Source: CAVTOA01 sp963736285
GTDB taxonomy: Bacteria > Actinomycetota > Actinomycetes > Mycobacteriales > QHCE01
NCBI GenBank assembly: GCA_963736285.1
Contig: CAVTOA010000003.1
Coordinates: 310,001 to 374,000 of the forward strand
Length of the DNA: 64,000 bases
Direction of reading: 5' to 3'
This document shows, piece after piece, positions 35,338-44,290 of this stretch. The notes below the pieces were generated by a model that saw nothing but the letters and a program-made list of their open reading frames with translations, made no database searches and had not been told where the DNA came from. The translations under genes and the position numbers were made by a program. Position 1 is the stretch's first letter, and every line of letters begins with the position of its first letter.

Positions 35338-35985
35338 TTAGGAAGCCGCGGGCTCGGCAGCGGGCTCCGCTTCTTCTTCGCTGGCCTGCTTCTCGATCCC
35401 AAGGCCAGCCTCTGCCGAGGAGAGGTCTGCCTCCATTTGCGCCGCCGTGGGAGACGCCATCACACTGACGACAATAGCTTCTGGGTCGGTGTCCAATGTG
35501 GACCCGCTTGGAAGCTTCACGTCTTTCGCCAACACGTGCTGGCCGATCTCGAGACCATCCAAGCTCACCTCGACCGACTCGGGTAGATGAGTAGCCTCAG
35601 CCTCCACCGCGAGGGTGGTGAGCTCCTGTGTGAGAAGACCACCCTTGGCCTGCTCGCCACTGAGCACAATGGGGACCTCGACATGGACCTTCTCGCCGCG
35701 ACGAACAAGCAGCAAATCGACATGGTCGATGGTGCGCTTGATCGGGTCGCGCTGGAGAGCCTTAGTCAAAGCCAACTCGTTCTTACCCTCGATCTCAATG
35801 GTAAGGAGCGTATTCATGTCAGATTTGATGGCTTGGGCATACTCGCGTGCTTGCAGCGAAATGTGCACTGGAGGCTGGCCGTGGCCATACAGCACTGCGG
35901 GGATTTTGCCAGCGCGGCGAGTGCGGCGAGCGCCGCCTTTACCGAACTCGGTACGCGGCTCGGCGGAGAGACGGGCGTCAGACAC
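35338..35985 (-). CDS. rplY: Ribosomal protein bL25, long CTC form
   Basis: A 215-aa protein that binds 5S rRNA. The N-terminal L25 domain spans about 1-95 (LSAEPRTEFGKGGARRTRRA, GKIPAVLYGHGQPPVH). The C-terminal TL5/CTC domain follows to about 190 (VPIVLSGEQAKGGLLTQELT, VEVSLDGLEIGQHVLAKDVK). A short acidic Glu/Ala tail ends it. The start is GTG 35985. The 218-bp gap upstream to prs has imperfect inverted sequence around GGCAAGCCTTGCGC and GGCGCAAGCC (36068-36115), perhaps ending the glmU-prs transcript. Confidence 0.95.
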   Translation of the reverse strand: MSDARLSAEPRTEFGKGGARRTRRAGKIPAVLYGHGQPPVHISLQAREYAQAIKSDMNTLLTIEIEGKNELALTKALQRDPIKRTIDHVDLLLVRRGEKVHVEVPIVLSGEQAKGGLLTQELTTLAVEAEATHLPESVEVSLDGLEIGQHVLAKDVKLPSGSTLDTDPEAIVVSVMASPTAAQMEADLSSAEAGLGIEKQASEEEAEPAAEPAAS

Positions 35986-36203
35986 GGTAAAACTCCTTGT
36001 GAAAAATACGAGAGTCGCTGAGACGACTAAAACCTTCTAAAAACACCACGGGTGATCTGGCCAACTGGCAAGCCTTGCGCACCGCGCGACATAGCAGCGC
36101 ATGTGGCGCAAGCCATGTCGATTACGGAGCAGCGCTCCCTCGCCAGGCAACTGTGCCGAGTCTAGCCCAGTTGTTTCCTCCTACGACCACCCGGTTGGGC
36201 GCC

Positions 36204-37181
36204 CTACTGGACTTCGCCAAATAGGCCAGTGACGGACCCGTCGTCGAATACCTCAAAAATTGCCCGAGCCACCAATGGTGCGATGGAGAGAATGGTCAGC
36301 TTGTCGAGCTGTTTTTCCGTAGGAATGGGGAGAGTGTTGGTCAATACAACCTCGCTGATCTTGCTGTTCTTCAGCCGTTCCGTTGCGGGATCGGAAAGAA
36401 TGCCATGGGTCGCGGCGACCACCACGTCAGCCGCACCAGCATCGAACAGCAGATCGGCGGCCTTGCAGATGGTGCCGCCCGTGTCGATCATGTCGTCGAC
36501 CAACACACACACTCGGCCTTCGACCTCCCCGACAACCCGATTGGCGACGATTTGATTCGGAACCAACGGATCGCGAGTCTTATGGATGAAGGCAAGCGGC
36601 GTGCCGCCGAGTTTGTCTGTCCACCGCTCAGCGACTCGCACACGTCCGGAATCGGGGGCAACGACAGTTACCTCTCGACCCGCGTACTTCGTGGAAATGT
36701 GTTCAGCAAGCAGATTCATCGCGAACAAGTGGTCGACAGGACCCTCGAAGAAACCTTGTATCTGGGCGGTGTGCAGATCGACCGTGAGAATTCGATGCGC
36801 ACCAGCGCACTTGAGCAGGTCGGCGACGAGACGAGCCGAGATAGGTTCGCGGCCGCGATGTTTTTTGTCCTGCCGAGCATAGGGATAAAAGGGTAGAACC
36901 ACGGTGATGCGCTTTGCCGAGCCACGTTTAGCCGCATCCACCATGAGCAGGGTTTCCATGAGCCATTCGTTGATCGGCGCTGTCATGCTTTGAATAACGA
37001 AAGCATCCGAGCCTCGAACAGAATGTCTAAAGCGAACATAGATTTCGCCGCTAGCAAAGTCATAGGCCGACACCGGGGTGACCTCGGTGCCAAGGACGGT
37101 GGCGATCTCGTCTGCGAGCTCGGGATAAGCCCGACCCGACAGCAGCATCAAGCTCTTACGATTCTCGGCCCGGATGTTCAT
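36204..37181 (-). CDS. prs: Ribose-phosphate pyrophosphokinase
   Basis: Makes PRPP from ribose 5-phosphate and ATP. A 325-aa intact protein. Signatures: SGEIYVRFRHSVRGSDAFVI, the ATP/Mg region PYARQDKKHRGREPISARLV, VVAPDSGRVRVAERWTDKLG, and the PRPP loop VLVDDMIDTGGTICKAADLL. It starts 12 bp after glmU stops, so the two are one operon, as in other actinobacteria. Confidence 0.97.
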   Translation of the reverse strand: MNIRAENRKSLMLLSGRAYPELADEIATVLGTEVTPVSAYDFASGEIYVRFRHSVRGSDAFVIQSMTAPINEWLMETLLMVDAAKRGSAKRITVVLPFYPYARQDKKHRGREPISARLVADLLKCAGAHRILTVDLHTAQIQGFFEGPVDHLFAMNLLAEHISTKYAGREVTVVAPDSGRVRVAERWTDKLGGTPLAFIHKTRDPLVPNQIVANRVVGEVEGRVCVLVDDMIDTGGTICKAADLLFDAGAADVVVAATHGILSDPATERLKNSKISEVVLTNTLPIPTEKQLDKLTILSIAPLVARAIFEVFDDGSVTGLFGEVQ

Positions 37182-37193
37182 CTGCTGGCTCTC

Positions 37194-38744
37194 CTAACCT
37201 GCGGCATCGCCGTGTTCGTGGGGGTGATCGGTGGTGTGATCGGGATGATCTTGGTCGGGATCGCTAGACAAGGCTCGGTTAGCCGCTTCCGCCGATGTCG
37301 TACCTGGCCGACGCCGTTGTACCCAGCCTTCGATGTTGATTTGCTCGGCGCGAGCGAGGGCGAGTGCACCGGGCGGTACGTCCATAGTTACCACTGAACC
37401 GGCGCCGGTGTAAGCGCCATCGCCAACCGTGACCGGTGCCACAAACATATTGTCGCTTCCCGTGCGGCAGTAGCTTCCGATACGGGATCGGTATTTGTTG
37501 ACACCGTCGTAATTCACAAACACAGTGGCAGCGCCAATATTGGTGTGCTCGCCGATATCGGCATCGCCCACATAGCTCAGATGCGGAACCTTAGAGCCAA
37601 CGCCCACATGGGAATTCTTGACCTCAACGAACGCTCCGACTTTCGACTGTTGGGCAAGCCGCGCTGCCGGCCGCAAAAAGGCGAAGGGCCCGACGCTCGC
37701 CCCAGCGCCGATCTCCGCCCCCTCACAATGGGACCGCATAACCCGCGCGCCAGGACCGACCTGAGTGTTGACCAATGTGGAATCGGGACCGATGATCGCG
37801 TTCTCCCCCACTGCGGTTGTACCCCGCAACTGCACACCCGGCTCGATCGTGACATCTCGTGAAAGCTCAACGGTGACATCGAGCCACACACTGCTGGGGT
37901 CGACGATAGTGGCTCCCGAACGCATCCAGTGCTCAGCGAGACGATCCCGCAACAGCGCCCCCAATTGAGCCAGCTCGAGCCGGTCGTTGGCGCCCAATGT
38001 TTCTCGATAATCGTCGACTATGTGCGCGGCGACCGATGCACCAGCCTCTCGCAAGAGCCGCACCACATCGGTGAGGTATTCCTGGCCTTGATCATTGTTT
38101 GTGGTGAGCTTGCTGAGCATCTCGCGTAGAGCCGCTGCCTCGAAGGCAAATACCCCTGAGTTGATCTCTGTCAGCGCACGCTGAGTTTCCGTAGCGTCGC
38201 GTTCCTCCACAATGGCCAGTAGGTTTCCCTGATCATCACGGATGATGCGCCCTAGACCACGCGGATCGAGAACTGAGGCTGTCAACACTGTCGCGGCGTA
38301 AGAGCCACTGCGCTGTCGTTGTACCAACCCGGCCAACGTCTGTGGCCGAAGCAAAGGCACATCTCCATTAGCGGCAAGCACAGTGCCCGACAACTCAGGC
38401 AACGCCTCCAGTGCACAACGCATCGCATGCCCTGTGCCGCGCTGCTCGTGCTGCACCACAGTGCGCACACGGTCGCGCATGTCTTTCGGGAGACACGGCA
38501 CGATGTCGTCCGCAATATGAGCAGCGACGCGCTCTCGCGCATGGCCAACGACGACGACAATGTGCTGCGGCTCGAGCGAGGCGGCGGCATGCATGACATG
38601 GCCGAGCAAGCTCCGTCCGCAAAGTGAGTGCAACACTTTAGGCGTGGACGATCGCATGCGTGTGCCTTCACCTGCGGCGAGCACCACGATTGCGGACGGA
38701 TGAGCAGCGGTCACCGTTCGGGCCACCAGCCTCTCAAGATTCAT
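37194..38744 (-). CDS. glmU: Bifunctional UDP-N-acetylglucosamine pyrophosphorylase/GlcN-1-P acetyltransferase
   Basis: Makes UDP-GlcNAc, the precursor for peptidoglycan and, here, possibly for BshA. A 516-aa protein from ATG 38744. N-terminal uridyltransferase: VVLAAGEGTRMRSSTPKVLH, then LAANGDVPLLRP and EINSGVFAFEAAAL. C-terminal left-handed beta-helix acetyltransferase: VGPFAFLRPAARLAQQSKVG, KNSHVGVGSKVPHLSYVGDA and NIGAATVFVNYDGVNKYRSR. The last 50 residues are a His/Asp/Pro-rich tail (DPDQDHPDHTTDHPHEHGDA) beyond the usual end, possibly metal-binding. First gene of glmU-prs. Confidence 0.96.
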   Translation of the reverse strand: MNLERLVARTVTAAHPSAIVVLAAGEGTRMRSSTPKVLHSLCGRSLLGHVMHAAASLEPQHIVVVVGHARERVAAHIADDIVPCLPKDMRDRVRTVVQHEQRGTGHAMRCALEALPELSGTVLAANGDVPLLRPQTLAGLVQRQRSGSYAATVLTASVLDPRGLGRIIRDDQGNLLAIVEERDATETQRALTEINSGVFAFEAAALREMLSKLTTNNDQGQEYLTDVVRLLREAGASVAAHIVDDYRETLGANDRLELAQLGALLRDRLAEHWMRSGATIVDPSSVWLDVTVELSRDVTIEPGVQLRGTTAVGENAIIGPDSTLVNTQVGPGARVMRSHCEGAEIGAGASVGPFAFLRPAARLAQQSKVGAFVEVKNSHVGVGSKVPHLSYVGDADIGEHTNIGAATVFVNYDGVNKYRSRIGSYCRTGSDNMFVAPVTVGDGAYTGAGSVVTMDVPPGALALARAEQINIEGWVQRRRPGTTSAEAANRALSSDPDQDHPDHTTDHPHEHGDAAG

Positions 38745-38834
38745 GGGTAGCGGCGGATTGCGCCGGCCCCAAAGATTCAACGACGCACACATGCTAACCA
38801 GCTATGTCTAAACCTGATCGAGAGCATGAAAATC

Positions 38835-38860
38835 TGTGGATAAACAAGTTCTGTGGACAA
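38835..38860 (-). promoter_or_regulatory. Pair of DnaA-box-like sites upstream of glmU
   Basis: On the minus strand TTGTCCACA (38852-38860) and TTATCCACA (38835-38843) lie in the same orientation, 17 bp apart. Both match the actinobacterial DnaA consensus. They are 91-116 bp before the glmU start, between it and tRNA-Gln. Confidence 0.35.
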
Positions 38861-38917
38861 CCAAAACGGGACTGGTCACGCCGCTGTTGCGAGCAATCCC
38901 CACAGCTACTGGTACAG

Positions 38918-38989
38918 CTCGGCCGCCAGGACTCGAACCTGAACTAACGACACCAAAAGACGTCGTGCTGCCAATTACACTACGGCCGA
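38918..38989 (-). tRNA. tRNA-Gln (anticodon TTG)
   Basis: 72 nt. Acceptor stem TCGGCCG/CGGCCGA, discriminator G, D-arm GTGTAATTGGCAGCAC, anticodon loop TTTTGGT giving TTG, and T-loop GGTTCGAGTCC. The anticodon stem ACGTC/GTCGT has one T-T mismatch at pair 30-40. Position next to glmU is common in actinobacteria. No CCA is encoded. Confidence 0.88.
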
Positions 38990-39112
38990 ATAAGACCTCA
39001 GCGAAAAGCCGCCAGAGGCCAGTGGCGTCGATTCTTGCATGCGCCTCTTGCTCACGCGCCAGTAGGTGTGACGCACCCCCATCGATGCCGACCGGACGTG
39101 CGTTGCCAGGGC

Positions 39113-40660
39113 TTAGCCCTCGGGCGGAACTGGGAAGCCACCCACCAGCGTCTCGTACGCCTGGGCCACCCGCAGAGTAAGCGCGTCTGCGCCCTGCGGT
39201 GCCACCACCATCATGCCCACAGGCAAACCCTTAGCTAGCCCGGCCGGAAATGAGGTAGCGGGATGCCCACTGAGATCGAAACCGCAGGTATTGGTGATGC
39301 CATCCATGGCAGCACCAATGTACGCGGCCCGGGAGACGTCAGGAGCGGGAATGTGCTTGGGCAGGAAGGGCACAGTGGGCATCACAAGTACGTCGACATC
39401 GTCGAACGCGCCATCGTATGCCTCGGCGAGCTTGACCGCGAGGTCTTGGACCATGGCGTAATACCGACCGTCATATTTTTCCATTGAGTAGTGCCCTGCC
39501 AACAGCGAAAGTTTGACGGTCTCGGCTAGGTATTCCGGATGCTCATGACGCCCCTTGGCAAAGTGGACGATGAACTCTGGATCGTAGCTTCGGGTTGAGT
39601 TCATGCCATAACCATTGCCATCGACCAGTTGCGGCACTCCGCCATCCATAGTCAACACCGTGAGTAAGTGGATGGCATCGCGGTGCCACGGCACGCTCAC
39701 CTCCATGGCGGTTGCCCCCGCCTGGACAAGCCGATCGACGGCGGCACGGACTGTTTGATCGACCTCTGGCTCGGACGAGCCCGGCCAAGCAAAACCCTCT
39801 CGCAGAACGCCAATGCGCATCCCGTCCACACCGGAATGCAAGCCTTCCGAATAGTTGACAGTGATGCCGGTGGCGTGTTGGCGTGGGTCCAAGCCATCAA
39901 CTCCCGCAATAGCAGTGAGGATTTGCGCTGCTCCGGCCGCTGTGCGAGAAAGCGGACCGAGGTGGTCCAATGTGTCTTCGAACGAGCCCACTCCGGTATA
40001 TGGAACGAGGCCGTGGGTCGGCTTGTGACCGACGATGCCGCAGAAGGCACTAGGGACCCGGATCGAGCCCGCCTGGTCGCCACCGATAGCACCGTCTACT
40101 TCCCCGGTAGCAACCAATACCGCACATCCTGACGACGATCCGCCGCTAGTGCGTGAGGTATCCCATGGGTTCCGTACAGGTCCAGAGGCAGACGTATGAC
40201 TTGCCGATGAAAGGCAGAGGTCTTCACAGACCGCCTTACCTACCAACGTGGCACCCGCATCGAGTAGGCGAGTGACTACGGTTGCGTCCGTGTCTGGGGT
40301 GAAACCCTCTACGATCTTCGAACCCATCATCATGGGAACGCCAGCGAGAGCGACCGTGTCTTTCAATACGATGCGTTGGCCCGCCAATGGACCCATCTGA
40401 GTCTTATTGATGTTGGTCTTCGCATACCAGGCACCAAGGAGATTTTGCTGCGGCTGCGGCCACTCATACACGCGATCCGCGGGCGCGTGGGGAGCTATCT
40501 CGGCGTAAAGCCGCTCCACCACGTCGTACGAGCCAACTATGCCGCCTATCAATTCTTGATAAGTCTCGAGATCTTCGTCGCCGAGTTCAAGCCCATAATG
40601 CGCTGCGATCGCCGCAAGCTCAGCCTTATTTGGTGCTGTCATCGACATGACGATCTCCAA
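39113..40660 (-). CDS. Amidase signature-family enzyme, aliphatic/enantioselective amidase type
   Basis: Hydrolyses an amide to acid and ammonia. A 515-aa intact protein. The Ser-cisSer-Lys triad is visible: Lys in VLKDTVALAG (about 99), cis-Ser in GGSSSGCAVLVATG (about 174) and nucleophile Ser in GGDQAGSIRVPSAFCGIVGH (about 198). The GGDQxGSIR form, with DQ before the nucleophile, is that of the Rhodococcus enantioselective amidases rather than GatA (which has GSDTGGS). No nitrile hydratase genes are adjacent, so the natural substrate is open. Starts at 40660, 40648 or 40642 are possible. A C-terminal GFPVPPEG end is typical. Confidence 0.88.
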   Translation of the reverse strand: MEIVMSMTAPNKAELAAIAAHYGLELGDEDLETYQELIGGIVGSYDVVERLYAEIAPHAPADRVYEWPQPQQNLLGAWYAKTNINKTQMGPLAGQRIVLKDTVALAGVPMMMGSKIVEGFTPDTDATVVTRLLDAGATLVGKAVCEDLCLSSASHTSASGPVRNPWDTSRTSGGSSSGCAVLVATGEVDGAIGGDQAGSIRVPSAFCGIVGHKPTHGLVPYTGVGSFEDTLDHLGPLSRTAAGAAQILTAIAGVDGLDPRQHATGITVNYSEGLHSGVDGMRIGVLREGFAWPGSSEPEVDQTVRAAVDRLVQAGATAMEVSVPWHRDAIHLLTVLTMDGGVPQLVDGNGYGMNSTRSYDPEFIVHFAKGRHEHPEYLAETVKLSLLAGHYSMEKYDGRYYAMVQDLAVKLAEAYDGAFDDVDVLVMPTVPFLPKHIPAPDVSRAAYIGAAMDGITNTCGFDLSGHPATSFPAGLAKGLPVGMMVVAPQGADALTLRVAQAYETLVGGFPVPPEG

Positions 40661-40763
40661 AACTCATGAATTCCCCGCGTACCTCCGCCAAACTAATGAA
40701 CCGACTCGAGAACGTCGGTGTGAAATCGAATAATTAACCAAATCGAGTCCGGGAATACCGAGG

Positions 40764-41189
40764 CTACCCAGCTCTTCCATCAGAGACTTTGCCGTACAAG
40801 CCCGCAGCGACCAGCAGTATGCCGACTACGAAGAAAACGTTCACGTTAGTGATCGACGCGGCAACGATGTTGATCGTGCTGGGCACCAGACATATAAAGA
40901 CCAAGCCAGCGAGCACGAATAAGCCGCCGATTCCAAGGTTCACCCGGAAGTCGATATTGCGTCCGATAAGAGCTGCGCAAAATACGACGACGCCCAACAC
41001 AAGCAGCGCAACGGAAAGCACCGGGTTAACCGTTACCCCAAAGACACGCTCATGATCGTGCGAAAAGAGTGCCAGGTCTCGAGTCTTGTAGAAACCAACC
41101 ACACCAAGCACTGCCAACGCCACTCCGATCAGCAACGCGATCGCGCGATACAAACCACGCAGCCGATGGTCGACGGGGAAGTGCGCCAT
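40764..41189 (-). CDS. DUF4383 four-helix membrane protein
   Basis: A 141-aa protein from ATG 41189. Four hydrophobic helices: LYRAIALLIGVALAVLGVVG, VLSVALLVLGVVVFCAALIG, NLGIGGLFVLAGLVFICLVP and NVFFVVGILLVAAGLYGKVS. The RNIDFRVNLGIGG loop between helices 2 and 3 is the family's mark. Common in actinobacteria, function unknown. It stands between ispE and the amidase gene, with gaps of about 100 bp on each side. Confidence 0.82.
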   Translation of the reverse strand: MAHFPVDHRLRGLYRAIALLIGVALAVLGVVGFYKTRDLALFSHDHERVFGVTVNPVLSVALLVLGVVVFCAALIGRNIDFRVNLGIGGLFVLAGLVFICLVPSTINIVAASITNVNVFFVVGILLVAAGLYGKVSDGRAG

Positions 41190-41305
41190 GATGGTCCCTC
41201 TCGTACTGGATGAAATGCCGTTTAAATTAGCCGGGGTGACTGTTGAGATTGTTGCGCATGCCCCGCTCGGCGTCAGAAACAGACTCCCCGTTGTGGATTA
41301 CGCAT

Positions 41306-42204
41306 TTAGCTGTGGACGCTGACTCCACCCACCGCGCTTTGTGCTAACCGCACCCACCGAAAGATCTCGGGATGCTCCGACAATGCCCGCACAATCTCCT
41401 CGCCATGGCTTGCACCTCGAACGAGAAACAGCATGGTAGGACCGGAGCCGGAGACTAATCGACGCCAAGGCGCCAGCCCTCCTTCCCGTGCGCAGTGCCG
41501 GGGCGAGATTTTGCCGCAACGACACCGCGGCAGGGTGCAGATCGTTCCTGAGCGCCCGCGAGAAGTGCTCCAATGTGGGTGAAACCTGCTGAGTGAATAC
41601 CGACGGCATCGGGGTCATCGTCTTAGATAGCAGACCAAGCGAACGCAGTCGATCTAGTTCGGAGTAGACCTCCGGTGTGGACAGTTGTCCGTGCGCGGCG
41701 GCGACCACCCAGTGACTAGGGAACCCAGTAGGAACTGGTGCCAGCTTCTCGCCCCGTCCGCTTCCTATAGCCACCCCGCCCACCAGTAAGAACGGTACGT
41801 CGCTCCCCAGCTTTGCTCCCAACCCAAGCAGCTCCTCTTGGGTAAGCTGAGTGCGATACAGCTGATCAAAAGCCACTAACGCGGCGGCAGCATCCGCACT
41901 GCCACCCGCTAAGCCAGCCGCAACAGGGATCTCTTTGCGGAGAAGGATCGACCGGTGACCGGACTCCGGTATACGCCCCAAAAACATGTGCCGCTCGTAA
42001 CACCAAATTGTCTGACGTAGCAAGAAGCTCCGCACCTTCTCCCCGTACGGAAAGAGTAAGCGTTGTAGCTGGTTCGAGCGTTAGTTCGTCGTACAAAGAG
42101 ATGGCACTGTACACCGTCGACAGTTCGTGGTAGCCATCTTCGCGTAAGGGACCGACACCTAAATAGAGATTGATCTTGGCCGGCGCTCGCACGGTGATCG
42201 TCAT
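41306..42204 (-). CDS. ispE: 4-diphosphocytidyl-2-C-methyl-D-erythritol kinase (frameshifted)
   Basis: Phosphorylates CDP-ME in the MEP isoprenoid pathway; GHMP kinase fold. Starts at ATG 42204 (MTITVRAPAKINLYLGVGPL, then REDGYHELSTVY). The ATP loop is EIPVAAGLAGGSADAAAALV. One shift near 41980-42030 separates SDNLVLRAA from the ATP loop region, and another near 41500 precedes LVSGSGPTMLFLV and ALSEHPEIFRWVRLA, ending at TAA 41306. Both pieces match IspE well. The start overlaps the rsmA stop by 4 bp, as in the conserved rsmA-ispE pair. Confidence 0.87.
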
Positions 42205-43103
42205 GCGCTGCGCTCTTCAGCCAACGAGATGGCCGCAAAGGCCTCAACGCCAAGCCGCTCTCCCCGAGTCTTGGGGTCAATACCCGCCGTACACAGGATC
42301 GCTTCAGCTCGCTCCGCCGAGCCGGCCCAGCGAGCTAGCGCCGCACGCAAAGTCTTGCGTCGCTGGGCAAAAGCCGTATCCACCACCGTGAATACGCGCT
42401 CTCGGTCTGGATTTTGCCCCCCTACCGTCGGTGGCTCACGGCGCTGAAACGCCACCAAGCCCGAATCCACATTGGGCACTGGCCAGAACACTGACCGTGG
42501 GATCGAGCCGGCGAGCGCCGCCTGTGCATACCACGCCATCTTGACACTGGGCACACCGTAAATTTTTGAGCCCGGCTTGGCTGACATTCGCGCGGCGACC
42601 TCCGCTTGAACCATGACCAAACCCCGTTGCAGTGATTCAAACGTGGCCAACAGATGTAGCACCACTGGTACCGCGATGTTGTAGGGCAAATTGGCTACCA
42701 ACGAGGTAGGCAAAGGTATGGACAGATCGGCAACACGTAATGCGTCAGCATGGATGACGGATAGCCGGTTTGCGTATAGCGGAGAACGTGCCCGCACAGT
42801 GTGCGGCAATGCCTCAGCGAGTACCCCATCAAGCTCGACCGCTACGACATGCCCGGCAGCCGGCAACAAGCCCAACGTGAGCGACCCGAGTCCTGGACCT
42901 ACCTCCAAGACCACATCGTCCGGCTCGAGCTTGGCGGTCCGGACAATGCGGCGAATCGTGTTTGGATCGTGCAAGAAATTTTGGCCCAGCGTCTTAGTAG
43001 GACGGACGCCTAAACGTGCGGCTAACTCACGGATCTCTGCTGGACCCAACAGAGCTCTGGACACGTCGCGCGCATCGTTGTTGTCTAGGGGATCTTGTGC
43101 CAT
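42201..43103 (-). CDS. rsmA: 16S rRNA (adenine-1518/1519) dimethyltransferase
   Basis: Dimethylates two adenosines in helix 45 of 16S rRNA (KsgA). About 300 aa from ATG 43103. Features: RPTKTLGQNFLHDPNTIRRI, the SAM loop VLEVGPGLGSLTLGLL, acidic VVAVELDGVLAEALP, and the catalytic NLPYNIAVPVVLHLL. The C-terminal small domain has RRKTLRAALARWAG. Intact. It overlaps ispE by 4 bp and follows tatD; rpfB, which usually sits between tatD and rsmA, is missing. Confidence 0.95.
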   Translation of the reverse strand: MAQDPLDNNDARDVSRALLGPAEIRELAARLGVRPTKTLGQNFLHDPNTIRRIVRTAKLEPDDVVLEVGPGLGSLTLGLLPAAGHVVAVELDGVLAEALPHTVRARSPLYANRLSVIHADALRVADLSIPLPTSLVANLPYNIAVPVVLHLLATFESLQRGLVMVQAEVAARMSAKPGSKIYGVPSVKMAWYAQAALAGSIPRSVFWPVPNVDSGLVAFQRREPPTVGGQNPDRERVFTVVDTAFAQRRKTLRAALARWAGSAERAEAILCTAGIDPKTRGERLGVEAFAAISLAEERSA

Positions 43104-43175
43104 TCCGCTCCGAACCGGTCGTTGTCTGATGGTGGAGAGCATCGGGCTGGATCGACAACCGACGTCTCACATCGG

Positions 43176-44009
43176 CTAGTACACAACAGGTTGACTCTCG
43201 CCAAACGCTCGCTCGCCGTTGCGCCAGATCGCGGCACACAGCTCATCGAGGTCGTCGCCTCGTAGCTCGGCAAGAAAGCGCACGATCAACGGCACCAAGT
43301 AGGGCGCGTTGGGACGCCCACGGTACGGAACCGGCGTGAGATAGGGACCGTCTGTCTCGACCAGCAACAGCTCGGACGGCGCAGCCACCGCGGCCTCACG
43401 CAAACCTGCGGCGCTTTTGAACGTCACGTTGCCAGCGAAGCTCACAAAATAGCCGGCGTCCGCACAACGACGCATCATCTCCGCGTCGCCCGAATAGCAA
43501 TGAAACACCACGACGTCGGGTGCCCCTTCGGACTCGAGCACTCGAAACACATCGTCGTGCGCCTCACGGTCGTGAATGACCAATGCCTTGCGGTACCGCT
43601 TTGAAAGTTGAATGTGCGCCCGGAATGATTCTTCTTGCGCCGCACGCCCTTCCTCGCCGGTGCGAAAATAGTCGAGCCCCGTCTCACCCAGACCCACTAC
43701 CCGCGGAAGAGCCGCGAGGCGTTCTATCTCCGCAAGCGCTGCCGCCAGCTTGTCACCTAACTCGGGCGCTTCATTGGGATGCAGCGCCACCGTCGCGGAC
43801 ACCTCCGGGTGTTTCGCCGCAACATCGGCCCCCCATTGAGACGACTCCACATCGCAGCCCACCTGGATGATCCGGTGCACGCCCACAGCCCGTGCGGCGG
43901 TAAGCGCTTCGTCCATTGTGGACTTTTGGAGATCGACGTGCGTGTGGCTATCCAGAACGGGAACGTTGAGGGGCTCCGGTGCCGGCGGTGGTTCCGGATT
44001 GGGGGACAT
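43176..44009 (-). CDS. tatD: TatD-family metal-dependent DNase
   Basis: A 277-aa TIM-barrel hydrolase. Metal ligands are visible: VLDSHTHVDL (two His), VVGLGETGLDYF (Glu), VIHDREAHDD (His), VVFHCYSGDAE (His) and LLVETDGPYLTP (Asp). The acidic/proline N-terminus (PNPEPPPAPEPLNVP) is an extension. The family acts on DNA 3' ends or D-aminoacyl-tRNA; the exact role here is unknown. Located between a small membrane protein and rsmA. Confidence 0.93.
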   Translation of the reverse strand: MSPNPEPPPAPEPLNVPVLDSHTHVDLQKSTMDEALTAARAVGVHRIIQVGCDVESSQWGADVAAKHPEVSATVALHPNEAPELGDKLAAALAEIERLAALPRVVGLGETGLDYFRTGEEGRAAQEESFRAHIQLSKRYRKALVIHDREAHDDVFRVLESEGAPDVVVFHCYSGDAEMMRRCADAGYFVSFAGNVTFKSAAGLREAAVAAPSELLLVETDGPYLTPVPYRGRPNAPYLVPLIVRFLAELRGDDLDELCAAIWRNGERAFGESQPVVY

Positions 44010-44072
44010 AGCGATATCTCCAGTTGGTTCGATTAGTTCGTATACATCAGATATCTCGTGGGCATCACCTGC

Positions 44073-44264
44073 TCAGCTGAGAAACCAGGCCGCGATGTAG
44101 AGCGACACCAGTAGCACGACTACGCCGCCGAGCAACCCTGTCACCAGGGCGACGGTGTTCCAGCCGCTGCTCCGAGGCTCAGCTCGATCCGTCACTGGCG
44201 CCGCGATGTCTGCTGGCTCTGGCATATTTGGCGACACCGTTCGTCCCAAACGATTATTTCCCAT
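44073..44264 (-). CDS. Small single-pass membrane protein
   Basis: A 63-aa protein from ATG 44264. The first 35 residues are polar; a single hydrophobic helix closes the protein (VALVTGLLGGVVVLLVSLYI). It lies 26 bp after metG and about 60 bp before tatD, all on one strand, so it is probably co-transcribed. No family is recognised. Confidence 0.6.
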   Translation of the reverse strand: MGNNRLGRTVSPNMPEPADIAAPVTDRAEPRSSGWNTVALVTGLLGGVVVLLVSLYIAAWFLS

Positions 44265-44290
44265 GGTTCCCCTCTCTGCGGAACCACACC

